Source: Amycolatopsis sp. NBRC 101858
Lineage (GTDB): Bacteria; Actinomycetota; Actinomycetes; Mycobacteriales; Pseudonocardiaceae
Reading direction: 5' to 3'
Length of the DNA: 64,000 nt
Assembly (NCBI RefSeq): GCF_030269325.1
Contig: NZ_BSTD01000001.1
Coordinates: forward strand, 2,496,681-2,560,680
The notes beneath the pieces were generated by a model. That model did no database searches. It saw only the letters and a program-made list of their open reading frames with translations, and had not been told where the DNA came from. The first letter of the stretch is position 1. The number at the start of each line of letters is the position of its first letter. Made by a program: the position numbers and the translations under genes. Below are positions 16,230 to 23,891 of the stretch, piece after piece.

Positions 16230-16284
16230 TGGGGATGAGTCACACCGGTGTAATTCGGCGTCAAGCCGCCATTCGGAGTAATAA

Positions 16285-16551
16285 TCAGCGCCAGCGCATG
16301 GTCATGAGGAGACCCGCGATCATCAGCGCGAACCCGCCGGCGAAGTTCCAGTTCCCCAGGTCGGCCATCCATGAGATCTTGTCCCCGGCGATGTAGTTCA
16401 CCAGCAGCCAGATCAGGCCCAGGAGCATCATCCCGAACATCGGGATCTTCCAGGCGAGACCGGTGGGACCGGCCGCCCGCACCTTCACCGGCGTGCGCCG
16501 GTCGGCAGGCGGGGTGTAAGCCGTCTTCTTGCGGACCTTGGACTTGGGCAT
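16285..16551 (-). CDS. crgA: Cell division protein CrgA
   Basis: The start at ATG 16551 gives [19 protein letters not shown], the characteristic CrgA N-terminus. The 88-residue protein then has two membrane helices (about 34-52 and 66-84) with the conserved [14 protein letters not shown] loop between them and ends in MRWR. CrgA is a small membrane regulator that binds FtsZ, FtsI and CwsA and coordinates septum formation in Actinobacteria. The longer open frame upstream is out of family. Its promoter probably lies beyond 16620, near the palindrome ACGTTAACGT. Confidence 0.94.
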   Translation of the reverse strand: MPKSKVRKKTAYTPPADRRTPVKVRAAGPTGLAWKIPMFGMMLLGLIWLLVNYIAGDKISWMADLGNWNFAGGFALMIAGLLMTMRWR

Positions 16552-16734
16552 CGTGTTCCTCGCGGTGCTGTTCGGGCTGGTCGGTGGCGATGACCCGCTC
16601 GGGGTGCGCAACCAGCGCCACGTGCACACGTTAACGTAAACGACCGCAGGAAAGCAGCGGCCGGGAGTGGTCGGATTTCCCGTACCGTGACGTCGGGGTC
16701 ACCAAGGGTCGGACGCGGCTTGAGAGGAGCTTGC

Positions 16735-17802
16735 GTGACTACGCGCGAAGGACCGGATGACGACCGGCGCAGAAACCCCGGGCAACGGCCCGTTCCCCAG
16801 CGCCGACCGGCCACGCCCCCGCGCGGGCAGCTGCCGCCCCGCCCGGCGCCGGGACAGCCTCCCCGGCGGCCGCAGGGCCCGCCGCCGCGCCGCTACACCA
16901 GCCCCGCCCCGCCGCCGGGCTCGGCCGAGGAGACGGTCGTGTTCGCCCCGGTCGGCAAGGGCGGCACCGCGACCAAGGAGAAGCCGCCCCCCGCACCCCT
17001 CGGCAAGGGTGGCGTGGCGATCCGGACGGCCGGCGAAATCCTCATCACGCTGGGCCTGGTCGTGCTGCTGTTCATGGTCTACGAGCTGTACGTGACCGAC
17101 CTGTTCTCGGCGGGCAAGCAGTCCGAGGCGAGCGACCAGCTCGACGGCGAGTGGGCGCACGACCGCACGCTGCACCCCGAGCTGATCGACGGCAAGGCGT
17201 TCGCCCGCATCCACATCCCGACGTTCGGCGTCGACTACAACTTCACGATCCAGGAGGGCACCGACGACGCCTCCTTGGAGGTCGGCCCCGGCCACTACAA
17301 GGGCACGTCGCTGCCCGGCGAGCCCGGCAACTTCGCCGTCGCCGGCCACCGCGTCGGCAAGGGCGCCCCGTTCAACGACCTGGACAACCTCTCCTCCTGT
17401 GACCAGATCGTGATCGAGACCTCGACCGACTTCTACATCTACAAGGTCCTGCCCTACGACGACGAGATCGAGAACTGGGCGGGCGGCAAGGGTGCCGACC
17501 CGAAGTGCAAGGGCGTCTCCACCCTGCGCGACCCGAACGCCGAGGACGGCGGCGCGTACGACGAGACGTTCGGCCGCAAGGTCGTGCTGCCCAGCCAGGG
17601 CACCGCGGTGAACCCGGTCCCGTACAAGGGCGCCGACACGCTGCCGAAGGCCCAGCAGGCCGCGCTGCTCACGCTCACCACGTGCCACCCGCAGTTCTCC
17701 GCCCAGCAGCGGCTCATCATCACGTCGGTGCTGACCCAGCAGGTGCCGAAGAACCAGGTCAAGGACTACGGCGACCTGCTCTCGAAGATCGGGGAGGCCT
17801 GA
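16735..17802 (+). CDS. Class E sortase
   Basis: GTG 16735 follows GAGAGGAGC. The 355-residue enzyme has a Pro/Arg-rich cytoplasmic N-terminus (about 80 residues), one membrane helix (IRTAGEILITLGLVVLLFMVYELYV), and the sortase beta barrel outside. Catalytic His205 is in VAGHRVGKG and Cys317 in LTTCHP; the conserved Arg lies shortly after, in QQRLII. Class E sortases attach LAXTG-type proteins to the actinobacterial wall. No LAXTG substrate is encoded next to it. The small membrane ORF downstream overlaps its stop by one base and is co-translated. Confidence 0.92.
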   Translation: MTTREGPDDDRRRNPGQRPVPQRRPATPPRGQLPPRPAPGQPPRRPQGPPPRRYTSPAPPPGSAEETVVFAPVGKGGTATKEKPPPAPLGKGGVAIRTAGEILITLGLVVLLFMVYELYVTDLFSAGKQSEASDQLDGEWAHDRTLHPELIDGKAFARIHIPTFGVDYNFTIQEGTDDASLEVGPGHYKGTSLPGEPGNFAVAGHRVGKGAPFNDLDNLSSCDQIVIETSTDFYIYKVLPYDDEIENWAGGKGADPKCKGVSTLRDPNAEDGGAYDETFGRKVVLPSQGTAVNPVPYKGADTLPKAQQAALLTLTTCHPQFSAQQRLIITSVLTQQVPKNQVKDYGDLLSKIGEA

Positions 17803-17957
17803 TGTACGGCTGGCTCTGGCGGAAGTTCCCCGGCCCGTTCGCGGTGAAGCTGACGATCGCCGTGGTCCTCGCGCTCGGCGTGGTCGCGCTGCTGATGTTC
17901 GTGGTGTTCCCGTGGCTCGAGCCGCGGCTGTGGTTCAACGAGGTCGCGGTCAACTGA
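17802..17957 (+). CDS. Small membrane protein, 51 aa
   Basis: An ATG that shares its A with the sortase TGA stop opens a 51-codon gene. The product MYGWLWRKFPGPFAVKL... has one membrane helix (IAVVLALGVVALLMFVVF) and ends WLEPRLWFNEVAVN, a tail that looks conserved among actinobacterial relatives located here. Function unknown; it may assist the sortase. Its last 46 bases overlap the possible starts of the phosphatase gene in another frame. Confidence 0.75.
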   Translation: MYGWLWRKFPGPFAVKLTIAVVLALGVVALLMFVVFPWLEPRLWFNEVAVN

Positions 17958-18409
17958 GCCGGTACGCGGAGGACCCGGCCTGGAGCGAGGTCCGGCCGGG
18001 GCTCTGGATCGGCGGGCACACCCGGTTCGAGGTGACGGGTGAGGTGCCGGTGGTCGTCGCGCGCGAGTTCGACGTCGTGATCAGCCTTTACCGCCGCGAA
18101 GGCCACGGTCCGCCGGACGGCGTCGAGCACCACTGCGTCCCGATCCCGGACGGACCGCTGACCCCGGAGCAGCTCGAGCAGGTCGAGCGGCTGGCCGTGC
18201 TCGCCGCCGAGGCCGTGCGAGCGGGCCGCAAGACGCTCGTGCGCTGCCACGCCGGGTACAACCGGTCCGGCCTGGTGGTCGCGCGGACGCTCGTCGAGCT
18301 GGGGCTCGGGGTGACGGAGGCGATCGCGCTCGTCCGGGCCCGCCGTTCGCCGCGGGTGCTGCACAACGAGCTGTTCGTACGGTACCTGGGGAACGAGCTG
18401 GCCCCGTGA
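17912..18409 (+). CDS. Dual-specificity/tyrosine-type protein phosphatase
   Basis: A cysteine-based phosphatase of about 150-165 residues. The P-loop CHAGYNRSG fits the CX5R signature, with Cys at residue 112 counted from GTG 17912, and an upstream general-acid loop (PIPDGPLT). The substrate may be a phosphoprotein; dual-specificity enzymes of this size also act on nucleotides or inositol phosphates. The start is uncertain: GTG 17912 and GTG 17930 both overlap the small membrane gene, and no clear ribosome-binding site decides. It is coupled to the LLM flavin gene by a 4-base overlap. Confidence 0.82.
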   Translation: MARAAAVVQRGRGQLSRYAEDPAWSEVRPGLWIGGHTRFEVTGEVPVVVAREFDVVISLYRREGHGPPDGVEHHCVPIPDGPLTPEQLEQVERLAVLAAEAVRAGRKTLVRCHAGYNRSGLVVARTLVELGLGVTEAIALVRARRSPRVLHNELFVRYLGNELAP

Positions 18410-19395
18410 GGTTCGGGGTCTTCCTGGTCAGCGGCCGGTTCCCCGGTCAACGCGACTCCGACGTCCTCCGCCGGTCCGTCCGCGCCGCCGAGCTGGCCGA
18501 AGAAGCCGGCTTCGACGACGTCTGGTTCGCCGAGCACCACTTCGTGCCCTACGGCGTGTGCCCGTCCGCCGTCACGCTGGCCGCGCACGTCCTCGGCCGG
18601 ACGTCGCGGATCGGGGTCGGGACCGCCGTCAGCGTCCTGTCGACCACGCACCCCGTGGCGCTGGCCGAGCAGTGGGCGATGCTCGACGCCGTTTCCGGTG
18701 GCCGGCTGCGGCTCGGCGTCGGGCGGGGTGGGCCGTGGCAGGACCTCGAGGTCTTCGGCGCCGGCCTGGACCGCTACGAGACCGGCTTCGAGGAGACCCT
18801 CGACGTCTTCCTGCGGGCCACCACCGGCCACGTGCACGCCAGGGGAAGGCACTTCGCGTTCCGGGAGGTGCCGCTGGTGCCGGCTCCGCCACGGCGGCCG
18901 GACGTCGTCGTGGCCTGCGGTGGGCCGGAATCGGCTGCGGTGCGGCAAGCGGCGGCGAGAAACCTGCCGCTGTTGCTCGGCTTGCACGCCGACGACGAAG
19001 AAAAGGCGAAAACCGTCGCGGCCTACGGAAAGCCCGCGGACCACGTCTCGACCGTGCTCTGCCAGGTGGGCGACGCCGACGTCGTCCGCACCGCGCTCCC
19101 GGCGTGGCTGAAGGACGGGCTCGGCGCGCACGTCACGGTCGACGGGCGGCCCGGGCCGTCACGAGATCCGGGGGAGTACACCGAACGGCTCTGCGGGATC
19201 CACCCCGTCGGCGACGCGGCCCACTGCGTCCGGACCCTGGAAACGAGCCTCCGGCGCACCGGCGTCTCCCACGTGCTGATGCTCGTGGAGGCGTCGGGTA
19301 CGCCGGAGGGGACTTACGCGAACATCGCGCGGATCGGCACCGAGGTGCTGCCCGCGCTGCGGGCTAGCAGTCCCGCAGCTCCGGGCTCTGGTTGA
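18406..19395 (+). CDS. LLM-class flavin-dependent oxidoreductase
   Basis: A 329-residue TIM-barrel protein of the bacterial luciferase-like family. It begins MRFGVFLVSGRFPGQ and carries AEEAGFDDVWFAEHHFVPYG and SVLSTTHPVALAEQWAMLDAVSGG, the usual flavin-phosphate and substrate-binding regions. Members use FMNH2 or F420; the cofactor cannot be decided from the sequence alone. GTG 18406 overlaps the phosphatase stop by four bases. Its last 32 bases overlap the converging SCO5389-like gene. Confidence 0.9.
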   Translation: MRFGVFLVSGRFPGQRDSDVLRRSVRAAELAEEAGFDDVWFAEHHFVPYGVCPSAVTLAAHVLGRTSRIGVGTAVSVLSTTHPVALAEQWAMLDAVSGGRLRLGVGRGGPWQDLEVFGAGLDRYETGFEETLDVFLRATTGHVHARGRHFAFREVPLVPAPPRRPDVVVACGGPESAAVRQAAARNLPLLLGLHADDEEKAKTVAAYGKPADHVSTVLCQVGDADVVRTALPAWLKDGLGAHVTVDGRPGPSRDPGEYTERLCGIHPVGDAAHCVRTLETSLRRTGVSHVLMLVEASGTPEGTYANIARIGTEVLPALRASSPAAPGSG

Positions 19396-19756
19396 GCAGC
19401 TGGCCGCGCGGCGAGACGAACGCGCGGTAGCGGTCGCCGTCGAGCTCGGAGTTCTTGAACACGGCGACCCGGTGGCAGTTCTGGAAGGCCAGCTTGACGC
19501 CGAAGTGGCGCTCGAGGCCGCCGCGGATGGCGTCCGAGGCCAGCGCCCGCAGCAGCTGCCCGCGGGCGGCTTCGCTCGGCGGCGGCGTCTCGTTGTCGGC
19601 GAAGCCGTCCGCCGCTCCCTCGGCGTCGGCGATGACGCCGGTGATGACCTCCCAGGCGTACGGCAGGGATTCCTTGACGCAGGTGACGAACTCGGCGTCG
19701 GTGACCTCCCCGCGCTCGGCCTTCTCCAGCAGCGCGGGTGACACGTCCAGGGACAT
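19364..19756 (-). CDS. SCO5389-like conserved protein
   Basis: ATG 19756 gives MSLDVSPALLEKAERGEVTDAEFVTCVKESLPYAWEVI, closely resembling a small conserved protein of Streptomyces usually labelled SCO5389 family. The 130-residue product is acidic and soluble, with a second conserved block ARGQLLRALASDAIRGGLERHFGVKLAFQNCHRVAVF. No function is known. The gene converges on the LLM gene with a 32-base overlap. The longer open frame to 19816 lacks family similarity and is not used. Confidence 0.78.
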   Translation of the reverse strand: MSLDVSPALLEKAERGEVTDAEFVTCVKESLPYAWEVITGVIADAEGAADGFADNETPPPSEAARGQLLRALASDAIRGGLERHFGVKLAFQNCHRVAVFKNSELDGDRYRAFVSPRGQLLNQSPELRDC

Positions 19757-19856
19757 CGAACCTCCAGTTTGAGCAGGGCCACTCTCCTGGCTACCGGCCG
19801 GGCGACCCCGCCACAAGAGAAAACGATGATCATCACCAATATGGCGGAAAGGGTGG

Positions 19857-20591
19857 TCACTCCCAGCGGAAGAGCTTCGCCGCCAGCGCTGTTCCGATCG
19901 CCGCGAAGCCGGCGAGCACGACCAGCTGCAGCGGCTGCACGCCGGTGCCGACCCAGGCGTCCTGCAGGGGCTGCGTGCCCGGCGGGACGTAGTCGCCGAT
20001 CCGCCGCAGGACCTCCGGCAGCAGCGGCCGCGGCAGATACACGCCGCCGAAGAACATCGTCGGCAGGAACGCGATCATCGCGAAGCCGCCCGCGGCCTTG
20101 GCCGTGCGGGCGAAAGCCGCCGCCAGCAGGCCGAACGAGAACATCGAGACCGTGCCGAGCAGCAGCGTCAGCAGGAACAGCAGCGGGTGCTTCGGCATCG
20201 GGACGTCGTAGGCCGCGTGGGCCACGCCCAGCGTCAGGCCGATGCCGGCCAGCGCAACCACGACGTGGATCAGCAGCTGCGCACCCAGCAGGTTCGCCGG
20301 GTGCACCGGTGTCGTGGCCAGCCGGCGCAGCACGCCCTGCTCGCGGTAGGTCGCGACGGCGCCCGGGATCGACTGCAGCGCCAGCATCGCGAGGCTGATG
20401 ACGATCACCGACGGCACCCACGCGTCGATGAACCGGAACCCGCCGGCGGCCGGGCTGGGCTCCGTCATGCCCGGGATGGCGCCGACCGCCAGCAGCACCG
20501 CGGCCGGCAGCAGGATGCCCGCGATGGCCATGAACGGCGTGCGGAGGAAGAGCTTCGTTTCGGTGGCGGTGATCTTGGCGAAGGTGTTCAC
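19857..20591 (-). CDS. ABC-2 type transporter permease
   Basis: A 244-residue permease with about six membrane helices, typical of the ABC-2 (DrrB-like) exporters. The start is GTG 20591, overlapping the TGA of the ATPase gene by two bases, which couples their translation. The conserved segment QSIPGAVATYREQGVLRRLATTPVHPANLLGAQLL is the cytoplasmic coupling region, and MFFGGVYLPRPLLPEVLRRIGDYVPPGTQPLQDAW matches the family's outer loop. Together with the ATPase it should export a lipid, polymer or hydrophobic drug. Confidence 0.9.
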   Translation of the reverse strand: MNTFAKITATETKLFLRTPFMAIAGILLPAAVLLAVGAIPGMTEPSPAAGGFRFIDAWVPSVIVISLAMLALQSIPGAVATYREQGVLRRLATTPVHPANLLGAQLLIHVVVALAGIGLTLGVAHAAYDVPMPKHPLLFLLTLLLGTVSMFSFGLLAAAFARTAKAAGGFAMIAFLPTMFFGGVYLPRPLLPEVLRRIGDYVPPGTQPLQDAWVGTGVQPLQLVVLAGFAAIGTALAAKLFRWE

Positions 20592-21301
20592 AGGGAGCTC
20601 CTCGTGAGCGAGACGAACGCGTCGTCCAAAGTGGAGGCTCCGGCCGCGGCGCGGAGCTCGGTCGGGGTGCCGGTCGCGACCACGCGGCCGGCGTCGAAGA
20701 TCGCGACGCGGTCGCAGAGCCGCTCGGCCTCGTCCATGAAGTGCGTGACCAGCAGGACGGTGACGCCGGTGGCGCGCACGCCTTCGACCAGCCGCCACGT
20801 CTCGCGGCGGGCGTGCGGGTCGAGCCCGGTGGTCAGCTCGTCGAGGATGGCCAGTTCCGGGTTGCCCACCAGCGCGAGCGCGATCGACACGCGCTGCTTC
20901 TGGCCGCCGGAGAGCTTGCCGAAGTAGGCGCGCTGGTGGTCGCGCAGGTCCAGCTGGTCGAGCAGGACGTCGACGTCGGCCGGGTCCGGGTAGAAGGACG
21001 CGAACAGCTCCAGCGCCTCCCGCACCCGCAGCTTGGCCGGCAGCCGGCTCTCCTGGAGCTGGACGCCGACGCGGCGGGTCAGCGCGGCGCGGTCGGTCGC
21101 GGGGTCGAGGCCGAGCACGGAGATCGTCCCGCCGTCGGCCCGGCGGAGGCCCTGCAGGCATTCGACCGTGGTGGTCTTCCCGGCGCCGTTCGTGCCGAGG
21201 ATGCCGAAGATTTCGCCGCGCTCGACGGTGAAGGAAACGCCGTCGACCGCGACCCGGGAGCCGTAGCGCTTGCGGAGGTCGGTGACTTCGATGAGGGGCA
21301 T
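20588..21301 (-). CDS. ABC transporter ATP-binding protein (DrrA-like)
   Basis: A 237-residue ATPase with Walker A GTNGAGKTT, signature LSGGQKQR, Walker B LAILDELTTGLDP and the switch His in LLVTHFMDEAERLC. It starts MPLIEVTDLRKRYGSR. It pairs with the ABC-2 permease and resembles DrrA-type drug or antibiotic resistance ATPases. It is divergent from the two-component system at 21472, with 170 bp of shared upstream DNA, so that kinase/regulator pair is a plausible controller of the exporter. Confidence 0.93.
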   Translation of the reverse strand: MPLIEVTDLRKRYGSRVAVDGVSFTVERGEIFGILGTNGAGKTTTVECLQGLRRADGGTISVLGLDPATDRAALTRRVGVQLQESRLPAKLRVREALELFASFYPDPADVDVLLDQLDLRDHQRAYFGKLSGGQKQRVSIALALVGNPELAILDELTTGLDPHARRETWRLVEGVRATGVTVLLVTHFMDEAERLCDRVAIFDAGRVVATGTPTELRAAAGASTLDDAFVSLTRSSL

Positions 21302-21336
21302 GGGGACAAAGCTACGAAGGTTCGGTGCCGCGCAGA

Positions 21337-21366
21337 ATGACGCTGAATCCCCAGCTCAAGTAGGGT
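21337..21366 (+). promoter_or_regulatory. Predicted promoter for the two-component operon
   Basis: ATGACG (21337-21342) and TAGGGT (21361-21366) are separated by 18 bp and lie about 105 bp before the kinase start. The pattern fits a housekeeping-type actinobacterial promoter. Prediction by eye only. Confidence 0.4.
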
Positions 21367-21471
21367 TTTGCTGACGCGGGGGTGGGGCTGGGCCCACCCC
21401 GGTCGTGGGGCTTCGGGCAGTGCGCGGGCAGCGGTGGTCCGGCGAAGATCGGCGGGGAAGGAGGTGCGGCG

Positions 21472-23295
21472 ATGACGTACCTGCGTGCCCTCGGGCGGGC
21501 CTGCGCGCTGGCCGCGCTCGCCGTGATCAGCTGGTTCGACGTGCTGGTCGAAGCGATCGCCTTCGCGTTGCTGTGCGTCGGGCTGGTCTTCTTCCTCGGT
21601 CCCGCCATCGAGTGGGCCCGGCGCCGCTCGGCGACGGCCCGGACGCTGGCCGCGCGCTGGTGCGGCGTCGAGATCGAAGCGCCGTACCGGCGCGAGCCGC
21701 CGGAGCCGGTGCGGGAGCGCGACGGCTGGTACCGCGACGGCAACACGCTCTACAAGCGGGCGTTCTGGATCCGCTGGAACCGCCGCTTCACCTGGGCGAT
21801 GGAGGACCCGGCCGCCGGCCGCGAGTTCGTCTGGCAGGTGCTGAACCCGCTGGTCACGCTCCTGCTGCCGGTCGCGGCGCTGCTCGGCGGGCCGGTGGCG
21901 CTGCGCGGCTACGGCCGGTGGACGCGCTGGTGGCTCGGCCCGCGCCCGGACCCCGTCCCGGGCCAGGGGCGCTGGCTGCACCGCCGGCTCGAGTCGCTGG
22001 GACACCAGATGGGCATCCTCGCGCTGTCCGTGGTGATCCTCGTGTTCTCGGTGTGGCAGCTCGTCGTGATCGCCTTCGCGATGCCGGTGGCGGCGCCGGT
22101 GATCCTCTGGACCCGCTCGGTCACCGACACGCTGCGTCGCGAATCCGGCAACTGGACCGGCGTGCGGATCGCCCGGCCGTACCTGCCGCCGCCGGGGTTG
22201 CCGGTGCCGCGCGCGGACGGGCTCTTCCAGTCCGGCAAGCAGCTGTACGAGGAGCCGTTCTGGCCGGTGCAGCACGCGCGCACGCGGTGGGTCGTGGGTG
22301 ATCGGGCCACCTGGCGCGACATGGCGGGCGGCGCGCTGATCCCGCTCGTCTCGCTGCTCCTCGTGCTGCCCTCGGTCGCGCTGGTCGGCCGCGGCACCGT
22401 CGGCCTCTTCACGCTGTGGGTGTGGCGGCCGTTCGTGTCGTCGCCGGTGACGTGGTGGCCGTTCCCCGAGGTCTCGACGCACTTCGGCGCCGCGGTGCAG
22501 ACGCCGGTGGCGCTCGCGATGATCGTCGCCGGGGTGGCGCCGGCGACGTGGCTGGCCCGGCAGCAGGCCCGCTTCGCGCGGGTTTGGCTGGGGCCGACGG
22601 ACGCGACCCGGCTCGCCGCGCGCGTCGAACGGCTGAAGCAGACCCGCACCGATGTCACGGTCACGCAGGCGGCGGAGCTGCGGCGGATCGAACGCGACCT
22701 GCACGACGGCATCCAGTCGCGGCTGGTCGCGATGGGGATGAAGCTCGGCGCGGTCGAGGCGCTCGTGGACACCGACCCGGCGGCGGCGAAGCGGCTCGCG
22801 GCCGAGCTGCGCGCGGCGTCGTCGGAGGCGCTCACCGAACTGCGCACGCTGATCCGCGGCATCCACCCGCCGGTGCTGTCCGAGCGCGGGCTGCTCGACG
22901 CCGTGCGCGCGTTGGCCCTCGACAGCCCGCTGAAGACGGAGGTCACCGGCTCGCTGCCGGGCCGCGTCGAAGAGCCGGTCGAGGCGTGCACGTACTTCGC
23001 GGTGTCGGAACTGCTGGGCAACGCCGCCAAACACGGTTCGAAGCGCGCGTCGATCGAGGTGGACTTCACCGACGACCAGCTGACGGTGGTCGTGACCGAC
23101 GACGGCAAGGGTGGCGCGAACCCGGCGCTGGGCTCGGGACTCCGCGGAATCGAGCGCCGGCTGGGCGCCTTCGACGGTAGGTTGACCCTGACCAGCCCGA
23201 TCGGCGGGCCGACCAGGGCGACCGTGGAGATCCCGTGCCAGATCGACCCCGAACCGTTGTCGCCGAAGACCAATACCTCCTCCGAGACGGCCTGA
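21472..23295 (+). CDS. Sensor histidine kinase with two tandem sensor modules
   Basis: ATG 21472 follows AAGGAGGTG. The 607-residue kinase has a membrane part made of two similar halves. Residues 63-133 (WCGVEIEAPY ... FWIRWNRRFTW ... DPAAGREFVW) are echoed by residues 228-300 (WTGVRIARPY ... FWPVQHARTRW ... RATWRDM), each followed by membrane helices and a WLGP motif. This resembles two copies of the actinobacterial Sensor domain (PF13796). A HisKA_3 domain follows with phospho-acceptor His411 in RDLHDGIQS, then an ATP-binding domain (LLGNAAKHGS, DDGKGG, GSGLRGIERRL). It should phosphorylate the response regulator that overlaps its 3' end by 61 bases. Confidence 0.92.
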   Translation: MTYLRALGRACALAALAVISWFDVLVEAIAFALLCVGLVFFLGPAIEWARRRSATARTLAARWCGVEIEAPYRREPPEPVRERDGWYRDGNTLYKRAFWIRWNRRFTWAMEDPAAGREFVWQVLNPLVTLLLPVAALLGGPVALRGYGRWTRWWLGPRPDPVPGQGRWLHRRLESLGHQMGILALSVVILVFSVWQLVVIAFAMPVAAPVILWTRSVTDTLRRESGNWTGVRIARPYLPPPGLPVPRADGLFQSGKQLYEEPFWPVQHARTRWVVGDRATWRDMAGGALIPLVSLLLVLPSVALVGRGTVGLFTLWVWRPFVSSPVTWWPFPEVSTHFGAAVQTPVALAMIVAGVAPATWLARQQARFARVWLGPTDATRLAARVERLKQTRTDVTVTQAAELRRIERDLHDGIQSRLVAMGMKLGAVEALVDTDPAAAKRLAAELRAASSEALTELRTLIRGIHPPVLSERGLLDAVRALALDSPLKTEVTGSLPGRVEEPVEACTYFAVSELLGNAAKHGSKRASIEVDFTDDQLTVVVTDDGKGGANPALGSGLRGIERRLGAFDGRLTLTSPIGGPTRATVEIPCQIDPEPLSPKTNTSSETA

Positions 23296-23891
23296 CGCAT
23301 TTGCTGGCGGCCCACGGCTTCGACGTCGTGGCGGCGGTCGGCAGCGGTCCGGAACTGGCGTCGGCCCTGCGTGAGCACCGGCCCGAGGTGTCCGTTGTGG
23401 ACGTTCGCATGCCCCCGACGAACACCGACGAAGGCCTGCAGGTGTCCTTGGCCGCCCGCCGCGAGATGCCGGGACTGCCGATCTTGGTGCTGTCCCAGCA
23501 CGTCGAGCAGCTGTACGCGCGCGAACTCCTGGCCGACGGCACGGGCGCGATCGGCTACCTGCTGAAGGACCGGGTGTTCAACGCGGACCAGTTCATCGAC
23601 GCGGTCCGCCGGGTGGCGGCCGGCGGCACGGTGATGGATCCCGAGGTGATCGCGAAACTGGTGGCGGGCAACGCTTCCGACCCGCTGGCCGCCTTGACGC
23701 CTCGAGAGCGTGAGGTGCTTTCCCTGATGGCGGAGGGCTGTTCCAACGCGGCGATCGCCGGACGGCTGCACTTCAGCGAAGGCGCGGTCGGCAAGCACAC
23801 GGCGAACATCTTCCAGAAGCTCGGCATCTCGGCTTCGGACGACACGAACCGCCGTGTGCTCGCCGTGCTGGCGTACCTCGGTGCCGGTTAG
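23235..23891 (+). CDS. LuxR/NarL-family response regulator
   Basis: A 218-residue regulator starting at GTG 23235 inside the kinase gene. The receiver domain has the acidic pair in VVAEDQ, phospho-acceptor Asp56 in VVDVRMP, and the conserved Lys in YLLKDR. The C-terminal LuxR helix-turn-helix reads LTPREREVLSLMAEGCSNAAIAGRLHFSEGAVGKHTANIFQKLGI. It is the partner of the overlapping histidine kinase. A likely target is the divergently transcribed ABC-2 exporter, an inference from position only. Confidence 0.94.
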   Translation: MPDRPRTVVAEDQYLLRDGLTHLLAAHGFDVVAAVGSGPELASALREHRPEVSVVDVRMPPTNTDEGLQVSLAARREMPGLPILVLSQHVEQLYARELLADGTGAIGYLLKDRVFNADQFIDAVRRVAAGGTVMDPEVIAKLVAGNASDPLAALTPREREVLSLMAEGCSNAAIAGRLHFSEGAVGKHTANIFQKLGISASDDTNRRVLAVLAYLGAG

